DNA of 64,000 nucleotides. Source: Nemania diffusa (Eukaryota > Ascomycota > Sordariomycetes > Xylariales > Xylariaceae). The first letter of the stretch is position 1, and every line of letters begins with the position of its first letter. This document shows, piece by piece, positions 49,027 to 60,272 of this stretch. The position numbers and the translations under genes were made by a program. The notes below the pieces were generated by a model. It had not been told where the DNA came from. It did not search any database and saw only the letters and a list, made by a program, of their open reading frames with translations. Where the stretch lies: NCBI GenBank assembly GCA_038501195.1, contig JBBPUQ010000001.1:6820001-6884000 (forward strand), read 5' to 3'.

Positions 49027-50779
49027 CTAGGCTTTCTCGATCAGGCGAACCCAGAAATCGTCAATCAGAAAGCTCGAGTATCCTCGACATCGCCATGGCG
49101 CTTGTGGGTTCACAATCTGAAGGTCACATATTCGCAATATCTAGAGCACATAGGGGCATTAGCACAGCTCAAAAGGACCAATAGACCACACTGAGTCATA
49201 CCTCGACAAATATCTTGTTTAACTCGAGCCATGCGAGTGTTTTCCCGGGGCACTGCCATCGTCCGTGGCCAAAAGCGAGATCAATATTCCTCATTAGTTC
49301 AAATCTCTTTTCCTCGTCACATTCGAGAAAGCGCTCAGGCCGGAAAACATCTGCGTCGTATCCGAATACCTCTTTGTTCCGTAACATACTCCAGAGGTTA
49401 ACAAAAATATCTGTTCCCTCAGGCACAAATTTTCCACAGAGTATATCTCCGCCCCCTGGGACCTTCTTAGGGAAACCTGTGATCGCGGGTGACACCATTC
49501 GGAGCCCTTCATTGATGACAGCCTATTCGTGTCACTAACATAACCTAGCAGATAACTACCATAATGAATTTTTGCTAACCTGTAGATAGGGAAGGCGCTT
49601 GGCTTCTTCGTTTGTGATCGGGCTTGAAATACGGCCCTCTCTAACGCCTGTCGCAATCTCATCTTGAAGCTTCTTATACGCCTGAGGAGAGGATAAGAGA
49701 TGAAGCATAATTCCCCGAATCGCCGTAGTCGATGTCTCAGATCCAGCAGGCACTTGAACGGCCAGCTCAAGTTCGCATTCGCGGCGTGTCATGCCATGGT
49801 TGATCCACTCATCCTATCACCGCATTAGAGCAAGTTTAAAAGGAGATACAAAGATTGAAATTATGTCACGCACCAACATGTCACCTTGAGCCTGCCTACT
49901 ATGACCTTGCTCATCAAAGCGCTTGGCCACGACGCCTTTGACGATACTAATTACTTCAATTATATGCGTTGAGAGGCAGGGGGGGAGCACTTACCCCAAA
50001 AATCTCCCCATCCCTTTTTCGTCTGTGTGCTTAGGCCCAGCCAGTTTAAGAAAGAACTGCGACGCAAAAAAGTCTCGCAAACTTGGAATCATCATAAAAC
50101 TGTGTAAAATAGGGACGAATGAATCCGCAATAGAAATGAAGTCAAATTGGTCGGTCTCGGTAGCAAGGTTGCCCCATGGCTCACCAGATCCAGCGAGGGT
50201 GACGATGTCGATTTGGAAAAATCTAATGAGACGACTGAAATCCACGATATGTGGCTTGCCCTTAGCAAGATACTTGGTCTTCAAGAGGTCGATAAGAACC
50301 GCTAGCTGCGTGTCCACCTTGGCTTCAAGATCTACCACGCCTTTTCCAGCATAGCCGGCCGCCAGTTTTGCTTTTCGCTTGTCGTGTTTTGCGGTATCGG
50401 GCTCTGATAGCACACTGTGGCCGTAAGGATCGAACTGAATGCTACCATACCAGGCACCGCGCCTGTAGCTCGACCGGACATTGTTGATATGCCAAAGAGT
50501 CTGGGGATCGTAAACGAGGAGTTCGTTAGGGCCGATGCGCATTATTTTGCCGTACTTCTCCTGCTCTTCAGCGAGGCGCAGATGCGTGCGACCAGTGGTC
50601 ATGGTGAAGTATCCCCATAAATAACTGAACGAGGCATACAGGGGGCCCGGAAACTGGCGGAGATGATACCATGACCTGACTGCCGAGATAATGTACCATG
50701 CTAGACAAGTTGAGAGGGCAACAATAGCCGCGAGGCCAATATTAGAACTTAAGAACATTACGATTGATCGAGGGCCCAT
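49027..50779 (-). CDS. Cytochrome P450, pisatin-demethylase-like
   Basis: Five exons on the minus strand, 50779-49995, 49946-49874, 49813-49580, 49522-49202 and 49140-49027, give 508 aa. An N-terminal ER anchor (IGLAAIVALSTCLAWYIIS) precedes the Pro-rich hinge (LRQFPGPLYASFSYLWGY). The I-helix has AGSETS (309-314), the K-helix EGLR (369-372), then FRPERF, and the haem loop FGHGRWQCPG with Cys455. The end (FDLQIVNP-like CDLQIVNPQAPWRCRGY) resembles the pisatin demethylase group. All motifs are intact. It would be an ER monooxygenase; the substrate is unknown. The last exon was placed by phase and motif. No PKS or NRPS lies in the window. Confidence 0.92.
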
Positions 50780-51851
50780 GCAACCAATCTCGTGGGGAAA
50801 ATCAAGCAGACAAGAGTTAAGGAGAATAAAGGGTATAGAGAGCTGGGAGGCGTACTACAGATATAATAGTGCATATGCAGACTACGAGTCTTTCATACAG
50901 TATACTGGTTTTCCCATAATGGTCGGGAAGTTAGAACATAGGATAGAGGGATAATGCCCGATGCATTCTAGAGCTCAAGTCGACTAGGGATCTACGATAA
51001 CAACTAGTTAGCTAATCTAGCATCTGCTTGTATTTTCTCTGTAGATGGCAGCACTATCCCTAAACCAATATCTAGTGTGTGGGAAGGTGGACGAGAAGGG
51101 TTTTCTAAACTACACTAGTCACTACATGGGTATACATGGCACTATCGCCACTTGATTTTGCGTCTTATCTTTGCAATAGTCCAGAAATAGGCACTATTAT
51201 ACTTACTTCTAAAATGGAGGTCTGTATTATACTATACACTTTTCATATACATCCCCGTCATCTGCATTTAAGATAGACTATATATAGGTGCAGATGTCAT
51301 CCACAAATTCCTCCTCGCGTCACAAATCAAGTTGCTCCTAGACTAACTAATCTGGGAATGATGACCAGTACTAACTTACAATACCCCGGTGTTCGAGATG
51401 CCAAGAAGGAAACGTGCCCACTGTCTGAACGTGGCTGAATCTCACCCATCTCTATGGTAGGCGATCCGTTAGCGGCAACCGTCCCGATCACTCTTGGTAC
51501 GATGGCGATTACCGAGCGTGCATTTTCATTCCACTTTATCAGGCCCAAACAATCGAGGCGTGGAGACGATGGCTTATTATTTACGGATGACAACCCCAGA
51601 TGAAACTGATCGTGCCGATGGCTAGCTGGCGGCGGTATATACGCAATAGTATATAGTAACCTAATTCTTAATTGGCTCTCTGCTGATGAAATGCGCGAGT
51701 TTGTCCTGCTGGCCTTTCGTTCACTATTCTCAAACAGGAATAGTTCAAGCTCCCTAGAAGCCCCGGATGGCAAAGTCCCGTATGTAGACATATTACTGCG
51801 TACGCATGTGCAATACGCTACGGTAAGATATTTTCTTTTTCCTCTCTTTCA
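50780..51851. other. Spacer upstream of the P450 gene
   Basis: The P450 promoter and the 3' flank of the FSH1 gene. A 154-codon ATG frame on the minus strand (51327-51791, starting MSTYGTLPSGASRELELF) is unusually long for chance here, but I see no motif in it and do not call it a gene with confidence. Confidence 0.4.
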
Positions 51852-52692
51852 TTAGGCCCCGCAATGACCTGGCCAAATAGATCGCTGCATACACCACAAG
51901 ACCAATTGGCCAAGCTCTTGTGTGTCTTCTATTCCCTGTGGCACCTCATGCCCACTGCCGTGTATGTAGATCTTTCTGATGTACGGATCGCATAGGCCTG
52001 CAAGGTGCGTAGAAGTTGGGAAACTTGGATCCTTGGATCCCCAAATGTGTGCTGTCGGTATCCTGATTTTCAACTCTAGTGGCACCTTGTTCAAGTTCAA
52101 TCCGAAGCAGTCGTCCGAGTTAAACACCGCCTGCCGTGCTAGCGAAATATGTGAAGGTGATGGGCCTAGATTTCCTTGGCGACGGAGCTCTGTCTCTTCC
52201 ACTATACGCTCCGCAACCCCTGAGATTGGGGCCCCTAGGTCCTTGAGTACTGCTAGCGAAATGCCGCCGCTGATGAAAGTGGCGAACCTAAACGGTGGAT
52301 CATGCTCATGACTGTACCATTGACGGTATAGGAGATAGCTTGACACCAGCATAGCCCCCTGAGAAAAGCCTATAACACCGTCATAAGGGCCGTCAGCTTC
52401 GATCTTTGCCGTGAGCCATTCATGTGCCTTGTATATGTCAGCGATGGCTGAAGAATCGAAGAAAGTGTGCACAGATAGCCCGCCTGACGAAGGCGCCGCT
52501 CTCTGTATAGGGGCGTTGGCAAAATCAAATGACACCTTTGTCTTGGAATTCTCAATGACTTGGATTGCCGCGCCTAGATTAAATAGCGGTTAGACAGATA
52601 GAGATGACATTTCACTAATGTCCCTACTTACTTAATTGTGTCCGAAGGATTTGGCCACTTTCATTGCAGCCATGAAGGCATAGAATCTTCAT
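51852..52692 (-). CDS. FSH1-family serine hydrolase
   Basis: Two exons on the minus strand, 52692-52632 and 52573-51852, with a 58-nt intron, give 260 aa. The start MKILCLHGCNESGQILRTQL is the family's first strand. The nucleophile elbow is GVIGFSQGA (Ser91), and the late motifs HIWGSKDP and HGSGHEVP supply the Asp and His of the triad. The FSH1 (DUF341) alpha/beta hydrolases act as esterases or thioesterases, sometimes in secondary-metabolite clusters. The substrate is unknown. It shares orientation with the P450 about 1.1 kb downstream; a joint role is only a possibility. Confidence 0.88.
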
Positions 52693-53579
52693 TATTGCTC
52701 TGATATACCTAACACCCCGTTATGAGCTAACCTAGCTATCTCTCGTCTTAACGCAGTTAGTTTTTATCTTTCGTTTGCCATTTTTGTAAGTTTTTATCTA
52801 AGCACCATAAGTTATAACACCCCGAGTGGAACTCGGACCTCCGTCTACCGGACATCCGGTCGCTTCGGGCATTTAAACTACTTACGTCGAGTTTTCATTT
52901 TAAATTGAGGTTTTAGAAGAATAATTATATGCGCGGATGACAGCGCATGTCTACATGAATTTATCAGCAGCGGTGGTTAGAGATCGCGCATCCCGATTGC
53001 TTGATTAATGATCACAATATTTAGCTGCTGACGAACGCCAATTTTAAAATAAAGTTCTGACAGAGTGGCCCGTTCCTTATTTATGGACCTAATTCTCCAT
53101 ATTATTTTGGGATACATGGACCCGAGGAGCTGGGATGCTGCTTATTATTTTTGGCTTGCCAAGTAATTCCACCAGTGAGGTACAATGCGACACTACTCAC
53201 CTCTTATATGACCCTTACGATTATTACCACGATCACCACTCACTAGGTTCTCCGCGCTGCATTGAAAGTCTCGATACCACACTATTTAGTCACACCCCTC
53301 AACATAAAACTGATAATATCCGTATTCATGCTTTTTCGCAATAGGCGATGCGACCCAAGACTGATGATGCTCCAAGGATGGTGGTATCGGCAGTTCCTCC
53401 ACCGAGACAATCAACACAGATTAGCAAGACAGCTTCAAGATATCCCATCAGGCCCATGATTTTAAATACGTGCAGATGCTTCTTTTCCGAAAATTGGAAA
53501 ATGCACTATCCTACAGCAGATCGTATCTTGTAGTAGGCTTGTTCCAATTTAGGAAACTCGAAGAGTCTATAAATCAGCT
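52693..53579 (+). promoter_or_regulatory. Promoter region of the pectate lyase gene
   Basis: 887 bp between the divergent FSH1 and pectate lyase genes. It contains the tRNA-like sequence listed separately and otherwise AT-rich DNA. Confidence 0.45.
52819..52893 (-). repeat. Degenerate tRNA-like sequence (possible tRNA-derived SINE head)
   Basis: On the minus strand a 75-nt stretch begins AACTCGA and ends TCGGGGT, which can pair as an acceptor stem with one mismatch and one wobble. GGTCCGAGTTCC inside it resembles a B box (GGTTCGANTCC), and TAGTTTAAATGCCCGA resembles an A box. The T stem is partly mispaired and no normal anticodon arm forms. It looks like a decayed tRNA or SINE head, not a working tRNA gene. 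Confidence 0.3.
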
Positions 53580-54646
53580 ATGAGGAACTTCAACTTATTC
53601 CTTCCTATGTTTTTGGCATATTTGGCCATTTGCTCGCCCTTTCGCCAACTAGACCCAGAGGCTCTTGTAGGTTATGGGAATGATAACCCTCTAGGGGTTA
53701 CTACGGGTGGCGAAGGGGGTGACACAGTTACAGTTGACAACGTGGAAGCCCTTGCGGCTGCGATATCCGATGACAAGCCTCGAGTCATTCTTGTCAATGG
53801 GTCATTTAATTTGACATCAAGACTTAAAATGGGGTCAAATAAATCACTGATCGGCATAGGAGACACAGCATCGTTCAATAACAGCGGTATCACAATTTCA
53901 AGCGTGACAAATGTCATCATACGGAATCTCAAGATTAGCTATGTATATGGCGACGACGCAATCACGATCCAAAACTCAACGAGAGTCTGGATAGACCATA
54001 ATGAGTTTTCTTCAGATATCAACCATGGACCAGACCAATATGTAAGTTTGACCTGTAACTCGGCCAAGCGAGTCCACAAACTGATTCTGTCTGCCAGGAC
54101 GGCCAATTAGATATTGTAAGAGCTTCTGATTGGGTCACGGTTTCGTGGAACTACTTCCATGACCATTGGAAATCGTCACTGGTAGGGAATAGCGACTCCC
54201 TGCGAGATGTTGATCAAGGGCACCTTCACATCACGTACCATCACAACCACTGGAAGAACATGGGCACACGAGGGCCCACTGGGCGCTTCGGTCATCAGCA
54301 CGTGTATAACAATTACTACGAAGATTACCTATACCAAGCGATTCATTCGCGGTCCGACAACCAGGTCCTGGTAGAGGGAAACGTTTTTACTGGCAACACG
54401 AGTGAGGCATTGAGCACGTACGGACTCGTTATTCCAGAGGATAGCCCGAACACGTGCACTTGTGGCGATGAAGAGCTCGACGGCTTTGCCAATCTTGGAG
54501 CTGAGAATGACTTTGGTTCGGCCGGTGTTAACATCACCCGGACGGGAAACTTCACTAAGGTGGATTATAACTATACGCTTACACCTCTTGATATGGTCAA
54601 GTCCGTTATTCTAGCTGGTGCCGGAGTTGGGAAGATAGAAGTGTGA
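53580..54646 (+). CDS. Secreted pectate lyase (PL1 family)
   Basis: Two exons, 53580-54041 and 54098-54646, with a 56-nt intron (GTAAGT..GCCAG), give 336 aa. A signal peptide (FLPMFLAYLAICSPF) is followed by the parallel beta-helix of PL1: GYGNDNPLGVTTGGEGG, KSLIGIGDTASFNNSGI, NVIIRNLKIS, RVWIDHNEFSSD. The second exon holds WNYFHDHWKSSLVGNSDS, THHHNHWKNMG-like TYHHNHWKNMGTRGPTGRFG and HVYNNYY, the Ca-binding and catalytic Arg region. It would cleave demethylated pectin by beta-elimination outside the cell, supporting a plant-associated lifestyle. Confidence 0.93.
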
Positions 54647-54886
54647 CGAGGTGCAGAATTTTTGGCTGGGGGTTAGACTCGAAATAGTTATTCAATACTA
54701 GGGTAGTCAGAAAAAGTATTCGTGTGCCATATTACTCGATATTAGTCAACCATTTGATGATTCTATATTCCAAGATAACATAGATAGGGATTATACTAGA
54801 GGTGCAGTAGATTTTGAGGCTTTTTACTATAGGGCAAGACAACAAGATCCTTCATAAGGAATATAGCGCGTTCCTAGCAAAAGTTA

Positions 54887-55882
54887 TCAAATACCAAACT
54901 TAGTGGCGAGGAGCTCGTCCATATCTCTTGTTCTCAACCAATCCTCGTAGCTAGGTGTCACCACCTTATTTTTGAGCTGAGGCGGCTCAATAAAGTTGCT
55001 TATTCCAGCCATGTAGCCATACTCCTCTAAGTACACGGGTGCCCAAAGTACCTCATAAGGCAGACCCGTAAGCTTGTGCATTTGCTCGAGGGTCAGGCTA
55101 ACCAACTTGGCCGGTTTCCCGGTGACCTTCGACCATACCTCGACAGCCTCGTCCATAGCTAAGTAGCTGTCGTATGCAAGAAGCTTCGTGCCGGGGGCCT
55201 CGTCCTCTACGAGAGCCCGAACAAAGACACCAGTTGAGTTAACTTCGTCGAGGATAGGAAACCGGGTTCTTCCGTTGCAGGGGACGAACACTTTATACTC
55301 TCCACTGCTGGGGTCTGGCTTTGGTGCAAGTAGCGCGTTCGTCGCGTACGCGCCGAGATAGATGAATGATGTCTTCTTGGCAAGGTCCGGCTGTTCCTTC
55401 TCAATGTAGTCTACGATGGCCGCTTTCGTCTCCCAGTGATAGGAGGTCGGGTACTTCCCATTGGATGCAGCGTTCATGGGGCCCAGGGCAGAGTAGACGA
55501 GGCGTTCGAGAGTCGGCACGCCGAGAGCAGCTTGAATCGCATTTTTGCCATGTTGCACTTCGGTCTCGAAGCCGATCTTGCTGCTCTTTTCCGGATCGTC
55601 TCCGGCGAGGGCAGAAGCGCGGAATGCTGCCCAGAAATCGGTATTGAGAAATATGGCGTGCGCGCCCTCAAAGGCACGGGAAAGCGAGGCCACATCTGTT
55701 AGGTCGGCCTGGAATAATTCGCATCCCAGATTTGCGAGCTGGGTTGCCTTTTCTGAGGATGGTTGTCTGGTGATCGCGCGAACGTGCCAATTGGGGAGTG
55801 CTGAAAACGTTCGGGCGACAGATGACCCCTGGCGTCCGGTTGCGCCAATCACGGCAATTATCTTCTTAATGCTTGATGTCAT
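54887..55882 (-). CDS. NmrA-like NAD(P)-binding protein (atypical SDR)
   Basis: A single exon of 331 aa. The Rossmann motif is KKIIAVIGATGRQGSSVARTF (GxxGxxG at about residues 13-19). Downstream blocks WHVRAITRQPSSEKA, ELFQADLTDVASLSRAFEGAHAIFLNTDFW and LERLVYSALGPM follow the NmrA/HSCARG pattern. These proteins bind NADP and often act as redox sensors or partners of regulators. The usual SDR catalytic Tyr-x3-Lys is not obvious. The gene is divergent from the bZIP regulator, with 0.6 kb between their starts. Confidence 0.87.
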   Translation of the reverse strand: MTSSIKKIIAVIGATGRQGSSVARTFSALPNWHVRAITRQPSSEKATQLANLGCELFQADLTDVASLSRAFEGAHAIFLNTDFWAAFRASALAGDDPEKSSKIGFETEVQHGKNAIQAALGVPTLERLVYSALGPMNAASNGKYPTSYHWETKAAIVDYIEKEQPDLAKKTSFIYLGAYATNALLAPKPDPSSGEYKVFVPCNGRTRFPILDEVNSTGVFVRALVEDEAPGTKLLAYDSYLAMDEAVEVWSKVTGKPAKLVSLTLEQMHKLTGLPYEVLWAPVYLEEYGYMAGISNFIEPPQLKNKVVTPSYEDWLRTRDMDELLATKFGI

Positions 55883-56475
55883 GTTGATGGAAAAAAAGTC
55901 GAAAGATTGAGCTGCGTAGTGCGTAGGGGTACTTCTGAAGCTAGATAGGGGGAATCAGGTACCACCGTGTGAGATCAAGTAATGCAATGTAATGAGCTGC
56001 GTAGTGCTTTTCTTTGTTGAGGCCATGTTTGACGAGAGAGATTGAAGAATATATATAGACGAGGACCTCGCATTCAGATCGATTGCAAAAATTTTGTAGT
56101 TATTTATCTCCGCTTTTTGGTGTTATTTCATGTATGAGAATCCGGAGATTGGTGAAGGGAACTTGGTGAAGCTTGTATGGCTGACAGTATTCTGGCGATT
56201 TGATTGGCTACAAACCCGTAAGCCAGAGTAGGTAAGCCAAGCCGAGGGTAAGCCAAGGGTAAGCCAATGCGCGGTGTTAATCTTGGTAGCGAGAGACCCT
56301 TTTAGCACCATCCCATCAGTCAACGCGACTGGAAATCTCGGACTTAGAACGATTGACTGACTTCCATTGCCGACATCAATGGCCCTAGGGAATCAACGCC
56401 TTAGCATTGAGTAAGCCACTAGATGCGTTATCGTTCTTAAGTGTCCTAGGGGAGAAATTAGTCCGAAGGCCGAGA
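55883..56475. promoter_or_regulatory. Divergent promoter of the NmrA-like and bZIP genes
   Basis: 593 bp with a set of direct repeats at about 56215-56270: GTAAGCCAAG or close variants occur three to four times (GGTAAGCCAAGCCGAGG, GGTAAGCCAAGG, GGTAAGCCAATG). They are possible operators for a shared regulator. This is inference. Confidence 0.5.
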
Positions 56476-57630
56476 ATGGAAAAGTGCCAAGAGCTAGAAC
56501 AGATCGCCACCAACACTCCTGGTGCGGCGACGTCGTCTTCGGCGTCAACCCAAAAACATTCAACGAAGAGGGTCATCACAGCTGCTCGGAAAGAACAGAA
56601 CAAACTCGCTCAAAGGGCTTACAGTACGTCTTGCCAAATTACCTAACATGTTGGAATAAGCGCCCGCCTGGTGCCGATGACTACACTTTATTTGTTATGA
56701 GGAAAGGCACTGATATGACGTACAGGAAGACGACAAAAAGAGCAGAAGAGAGTTCAGACTCTGTCTATTGCTTCAAGATCACGGCGGCTAGAGCCACGTC
56801 AGGATGTTCTAGAGGCCTCTGTCTCGTGCACCACGCACACCTCGTCAACTTCAAGGCGCCTGACTGCTGACTCTCTCTGCTTCCCCCCACAAGATGCTGA
56901 AGCACAAGACGCCGAAACACTTGTGGCATCCAGCCCAGACGTTATAGATCTGGCTGAGATATGCCGGCAACTTGTGTCGGATCACTTAACGCCTTCTTCT
57001 GCATCGCAGAATGAAGTCACCACAGTCTCATCTATACCCGTAGCTACGACACAGCTCGACGAGAACGTACACCCTCCTGCACTTATCGCTCTAGCTCGGG
57101 GCCTAAGGGGTAGCTTAGAAGACAACTCAACAGCCCTCTTTAGAGCATGCCTATCCAACGCTATTTGCATCGGAATAGACCTCACAGAATTGATTTACTG
57201 CGAGCGACCCTGCATGTCCCCCTTCTACCGGCCGACTGCACATATGCACGAAGACCCTGCGGCTCTCATCGCGGCCTCGTCGCATGATTCCCTCCCCGCT
57301 TCCCTGAAGCCGACTCTGGCACAAATTCTCATCCCGCATCACGCCAGTTTCGATCTCATCCCACTACCCCGACTGCGTGATCGCGCGATACTCATGTGTG
57401 CCGCTCTCCCTCACATCTTCTCGCTGTGGGAAATGAAACTTGACATCTACACCCGGAATGCTCTGGTATGCCAGACCCGGGACACTCCGAGCGGGTCTGT
57501 GTCCCAGCCGTGGGATGCGCGCAGTTGGCGGGCGGCGCCGTGGTTCCTGAGCAAGTGGAAGATGGTGGTTGATGCCGGCGACGTTGAGACCAGTCTCGCG
57601 TTACCTGGTATTCCGGGATTGTGGATGTAG
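56476..57630 (+). CDS. bZIP transcription factor with DUF3425 domain
   Basis: Two exons, 56476-56623 and 56726-57630, with a 102-nt intron (GTACGT..TACAG), give 350 aa. The basic region is complete only after splicing: NKLAQRAYRRRQKEQKR with the Asn42/Arg50 N-x7-R signature. The C-terminal DUF3425 has ALFRACLSNAICIGIDL, MSPFYRP, LKPTLAQILIPHHASFDLIPLPRLRDRAI and WDARSWRAAPWFLSKWK. This is the fungal stress or secondary-metabolism bZIP group. A second in-frame intron from about 56791 to 56892 is possible, since a strong pyrimidine tract precedes CACAAG. Target genes are unknown; the divergent NmrA-like gene is a natural candidate. Confidence 0.82.
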
Positions 57631-58092
57631 GACTCATACGGAATGAGTACAATCTTACCCCTATTCTAGCACGTCGAGTGCCGTGCAAATCTACGGACTA
57701 TAGGTGCGCGAGCTATATGCCAAAATACAGCGTCACATCGGGCCAATCCGACTACCTCAATGGAGGAGAATTTAACCCCTGATGGAGCCCGTGCCCGTTA
57801 TATACTCTCCTCCAAAGATACAGGGTAGTATCAGCCCCAGGGCTATCAGATTGCCTAAAAGAATCGGGCGAACTTACACCGAAGCCAATGCAACGTTTAA
57901 CGTCCGGCTGTACACTGCGCTCGTGCTTACAACTAGAATGGGCCGCTACGGAGTTGGAGTCGCATGGCCTAACAGAGGAACGGCCTCGGTCTCATTCTGG
58001 TATAAAGCCACTCTTGCGCCATGTGGCGAACTAGGCTTAAGAGGTTTCGGGTTTCATGATCTACACTCAAGCCCTCACCTATCATATCTGCA
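57631..58092. other. Spacer upstream of the secreted 217-aa protein gene
   Basis: 462 bp. A 113-codon frame runs from 57782 but has no motif. Nothing else is recognised. Confidence 0.45.
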
Positions 58093-59037
58093 ATGCTATT
58101 CACGCTCTTGCTCTGGCTCCTAGCCTTCACCAGCCACGCCACCGCCGTGTCATGGTACTTCCTCCGATATTACCCGGCATCGGGGCAGAAGTTCACCTCA
58201 TTCTCCGGGACGATGGCGACCCCAACACAGCCTAAGGCTGCCACTGTGTGCCTCTCCCTACCCTCAATCCATCCTCTTCCCCATTTATTTCCACGTCGTG
58301 CTTCGGAGGCTAGGAGGCACGCTATTTGTCTAACGCCCTGCATATAGATCTACGTCTGGCCGGGCCTGCAGCCGACGGACAACAGCGGCGTCTACCAGAA
58401 CGTACTCGATGGCCGCTCGGGCACATGGTGGATTGGCAGCGGGTGGTGCTGCGCGAACCCGAGTCTGCCCTGGGGAAGCGGGTTCAATACCTACCCGGGG
58501 GAAACGGTCACGTTCAAAAATACCCTGGGAAGCTCTACCTGGACGTCGACACTGACCCGGCCGTCGACTGGCGAGACGGTATCTAATAGCTTTGCGCTGG
58601 GTAAGATGATACTCGACTCGAGGGCTTCTTCTGACGCGCTGACGACATCACGCGTCTAGCTTCCAAATCATTCAACCAGGCACTATTCGCGATAGAATTG
58701 TGAGTAGTATCGGGACCCAGTCGCCGCCAATATGTTGATATCGTCTAGGTACGATGTTGCATGGAACTTCGGCCAGGTGGCATTCTCTAATGTCGTGATC
58801 GTGAGTATCCCCCCTTGACTTTGACCGAGGTCCCCAAACGGCACCTCGTAGGTGCAGAGACCGGTTCTAACACGGCAATAGACGAGTACCGGTAGCAGCG
58901 ACACGAGCTGGTGTAATAGCACTCCTGAAAATTATAATAGCGCCACGGTGTATTCGATCACGGGTGTGAGTGCTAGCGTAAGTGGCAATACCGTCACCTG
59001 CAAGATCGCGTCTGTCATCCTGCAGCGCCCAGCTTAA
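58093..59037 (+). CDS. Secreted protein of unknown function, Trp-rich
   Basis: Five exons, 58093-58245, 58348-58600, 58660-58699, 58749-58800 and 58882-59037, give 217 aa. A strong signal peptide opens it (MLFTLLLWLLAFTSHATAV). The mature domain holds IYVWPGLQPTDNSGVYQNVL, RSGTWWIGSGWCCANPSLPW, SFNQALFAIELYDVAWNFG and DTSWCNSTPENYNSATVYSI, and ends VTCKIASVILQRPA. I think it belongs to a conserved fungal secreted family with a lectin- or concanavalin-like beta-sandwich, but I cannot name it. Four Cys could form disulphides (CC pair, TSWC, VTC). Every join keeps phase. Confidence 0.75.
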
Positions 59038-60272
59038 AAGAGGCACCCTTCGAATAGGCGATGTCGTCTGTACTGTAGGCTAAGTTGACGAAGAGGGAAA
59101 CGAAGATCCCGATCTCTTGATTGACCGCTCCGCGAACCCGTTATGCGATGTGAGTTATTTGTCATAGGAGTATCGTAGGGGGGGCAGTTGTTCACCACAA
59201 TTCAAGATACCTCGTGATAGTTTCTATCGTTGTACCCCTCGATGTCGCTAATTCCCCGGGACACCGTGATTACTGTAACCAGTAATAATTCTAGTCTGTA
59301 TAGTAGTAACTTTGCACTTAGGAGCTACTATGTGCTTAGCAACAGGTGGATCTGGCTAGTTATAAACAATTACTTGGTTGATGCTAATGTGATATGAGCC
59401 GCTAGCCATTCATACAACTCTGAAAGTCATTTGCAGCCGGTGAGCTAAAGGTCGCCCAGTAAGACCTTGGCATGTAGACAATAGGCGAACGACCTTAAAC
59501 GAACTTACACTCGGGGCTGCGATTCGCAACTCCGGTCCCGGGCTTTCACTCTGGAATATGGAATGATGCGGCCCAGATTTTTCCGAGGGGACGAACGCAG
59601 ACGCAGATCTCTCATTATAGGAGAGCATGATGACAAAATAGCCGCCATTTGGATAGGCAAGCTGCTACGCCGAGGTTGTGCTGCTACTTTGTGATCTATC
59701 ACACGTGGCGCGCTGGAAGAAGCATGTCTGAGATCGATCGATCGATCGTGGAAATTAAATCCATGATTCCTCACAGCCTAGGAGCCTGCATAGTGTTGTA
59801 GTAAGCCAGCCTTCCTAATCACTCACTCGCAAACATTCAAATGTAATAGCATTTACAATATTGAGATCGTGTATCTTCAACTTTCGCCTCTCTTGGCATA
59901 CTTGGTACTATCATGGCTTCTAGCTCTGCTGCAGGAAGATGCGATGAAGGCTCGCCTGTCGTGTCGTATCTTGAAATCACGCGTCAGTCTGGCACGATAC
60001 TTAGCAACCTGACTCTATTGAGCATCATGCCTGAGGCGGTTTGTGCGAAGCCGAAAGTGGCGTCGAATGGCTTAATTTCACAGCATGGGCCTAAAGTCCC
60101 GTATCGTGTATAAATAGAGAGCTGTGCGGCCGGTAGAAGTTAGATTCAGCACAACGACAGAGATCACCAGCTACCATCGAGCCTTCAGTTGCCTAAACCT
60201 TGATATCAACAGCTCCTGTGTAAGCTACGGGCTAACAAAATCATATTTATCACCAGCACAAAGGAAAAAACA
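59038..60272. other. Intergenic region
   Basis: 1.2 kb with no supported gene. A perfect GATCGATCGATCGATCG run sits near 59734-59750. Confidence 0.5.

Noticed and set aside
49027..57630. A secondary-metabolite gene cluster (P450, FSH1 hydrolase, NmrA, bZIP)
   Set aside because: No PKS, NRPS, terpene cyclase or transporter lies in the window, and a pectate lyase interrupts the group. The accessory enzymes alone do not make a cluster.
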